Below are positions 63,449 through 64,000 of a stretch of 64,000 nt of DNA, one piece after another. The position numbers were made by a program, and so were the translations under genes. How positions within the stretch are numbered: the first letter of the stretch is position 1; the number at the start of each line of letters is the position of its first letter. This stretch comes from Candidatus Zixiibacteriota bacterium. GTDB lineage: Bacteria > Zixibacteria > MSB-5A5 > GN15 > FEB-12. The notes beneath the pieces are model-generated. The model made no database searches, was not told the DNA's origin, and saw only the letters and a list, made by a program, of their open reading frames with translations. Where the stretch lies: contig JACZXB010000010.1 in the NCBI GenBank assembly GCA_022571845.1, positions 62,001 through 126,000 of the forward strand. Reading direction: 5' to 3'.

Positions 63449-64000
63449 ATGGCCAATTATTCACCAAGAGAACGGATAGAACTCATTCTAAACGGTGAGA
63501 AACCAGACCGGTTTGCAGCCTCTTTCTGGAGACATTTTTACCACAAAGAAAGCCGCGCCGATGGTACCGCCGAAGCTATGCTTGATTTTCAAAATCACTT
63601 CGGCTGGGATTTTATGAAAATTAACCCCAGAGCTGATTACCATGCCGAAGATTGGGGTTTGGAGCTGGACTGGTCAACAGATGAGCTGACCAAACATACC
63701 AAAGTCAAATTTCCCATAACTAAACCGGACGACTGGGACAAGATAGAGCCTCTAGAGCCCACCGCCCCGGTATTAGCTGAGCATTTGCAAGTTGTAAATC
63801 TTATCCGTAAAGGGGCCGGAAAAGAGCTGCCGATATTGATGACCCTGTTTACACCTTTGGCAATTGCCGGCAGGATGGTCGAAGATGACAAGCTGCTGGC
63901 TGAAAGTATCCGAACTCACCCGGAAAAAGTTCATAATGCCCTGAAGGCAATAACTGCTACTTTCAAAAAGTATGTTGAAGAATTGCGGAACGCCGGAGCG
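63449..64000 (+). CDS. Uroporphyrinogen decarboxylase-family protein (5' part, runs off the window)
   Basis: The first 184 codons, open to the last base. The start reads MANYSPRERIELILNGEKPD, then RFAASFWRHFYHKES, matching the beginning of the URO-D fold (heme-pathway HemE or the related corrinoid methyltransferases such as MtbA/CmuA). The segment DFQNHFGWDFMKINPRADY is common in the methyltransferase-like branch, and the classical HemE start motif (R.PVWFMRQAGR) is not evident, so a methyltransferase-type role is more likely. It is divergent from the sigma-54 regulator, with 156 bases between. Confidence 0.75.
   Translation, partial: MANYSPRERIELILNGEKPDRFAASFWRHFYHKESRADGTAEAMLDFQNHFGWDFMKINPRADYHAEDWGLELDWSTDELTKHTKVKFPITKPDDWDKIEPLEPTAPVLAEHLQVVNLIRKGAGKELPILMTLFTPLAIAGRMVEDDKLLAESIRTHPEKVHNALKAITATFKKYVEELRNAGA

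Overview
The window most likely comes from an uncultured Gram-negative bacterium of the FCB side of the tree, plausibly Candidatus Zixibacteria. This is inference. The pointers are an lpxC-fabZ fusion gene inside a lipid A operon, a secreted protease ending in thrombospondin-type calcium repeats plus a dockerin-like domain with the LVDFIFRGG signature, and several very large secreted proteins of lineage-specific type. Coding density is high, most genes lie on the minus strand, and I see no rRNA, tRNA or CRISPR.

Layout. 0-8 kb: a sigma-54 activator, RNase R, a Spy-like periplasmic protein, MreB and a malic enzyme-phosphotransacetylase. 8-12.3 kb: a subtilase broken by an in-frame TAA exactly at the catalytic serine codon, lying between two direct copies of a ~70-bp intergenic repeat. 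12.3-28.5 kb: housekeeping genes (rhomboid, M23 peptidase, SurA/PpiD foldase, ETF-quinone oxidoreductase, an Spx/ArsC-like protein, O-methyltransferase, Rieske protein, CcmF, IspH, LipA). They end in pdxT and pdxS, which are separated by an AT-rich two-gene module resembling a Panacea-domain (DUF4065) toxin-antitoxin pair. 28.5-30.3 kb: a cysteine-free Rrf2 regulator divergent from an A-type Fe-S carrier, a short DUF2480-like protein and an ISC-type ferredoxin.

30.4-34.4 kb: four tandem paralogous GspG-like pseudopilins, each fused to an extra beta domain and two to a further C-terminal domain, with no secretion machinery nearby. 34.5-39.8 kb: a saccharopine dehydrogenase-like enzyme, a VWA membrane protein, a polyprenyl diphosphate synthase and an alpha/beta hydrolase. 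39.9-49.6 kb: one tight operon lpxC/fabZ-lpxA-gnnA-like-lpxB-waaA-lpxK-nadB-guaA behind a good sigma-70 promoter. 49.7-52 kb: an accessory patch with a lone PD-(D/E)XK nuclease-like gene, a ribbon-helix-helix protein, a hairpin-rich repeat cluster and a sigma-region-4-like protein.

52-60.4 kb: a CPBP protease, a beta-barrel protein, a DUF4097-like protein, and a three-gene overlapping operon (a protein with about eleven GxDxY repeats, a HEAT-repeat protein, an RNase H-fold/TPR protein). 60.5-63.3 kb: two type IV pilin genes, each with a recognisable -24/-12 sigma-54 promoter, and next to them an NtrC-type regulator that probably drives them. The window ends inside a uroporphyrinogen decarboxylase-family gene.
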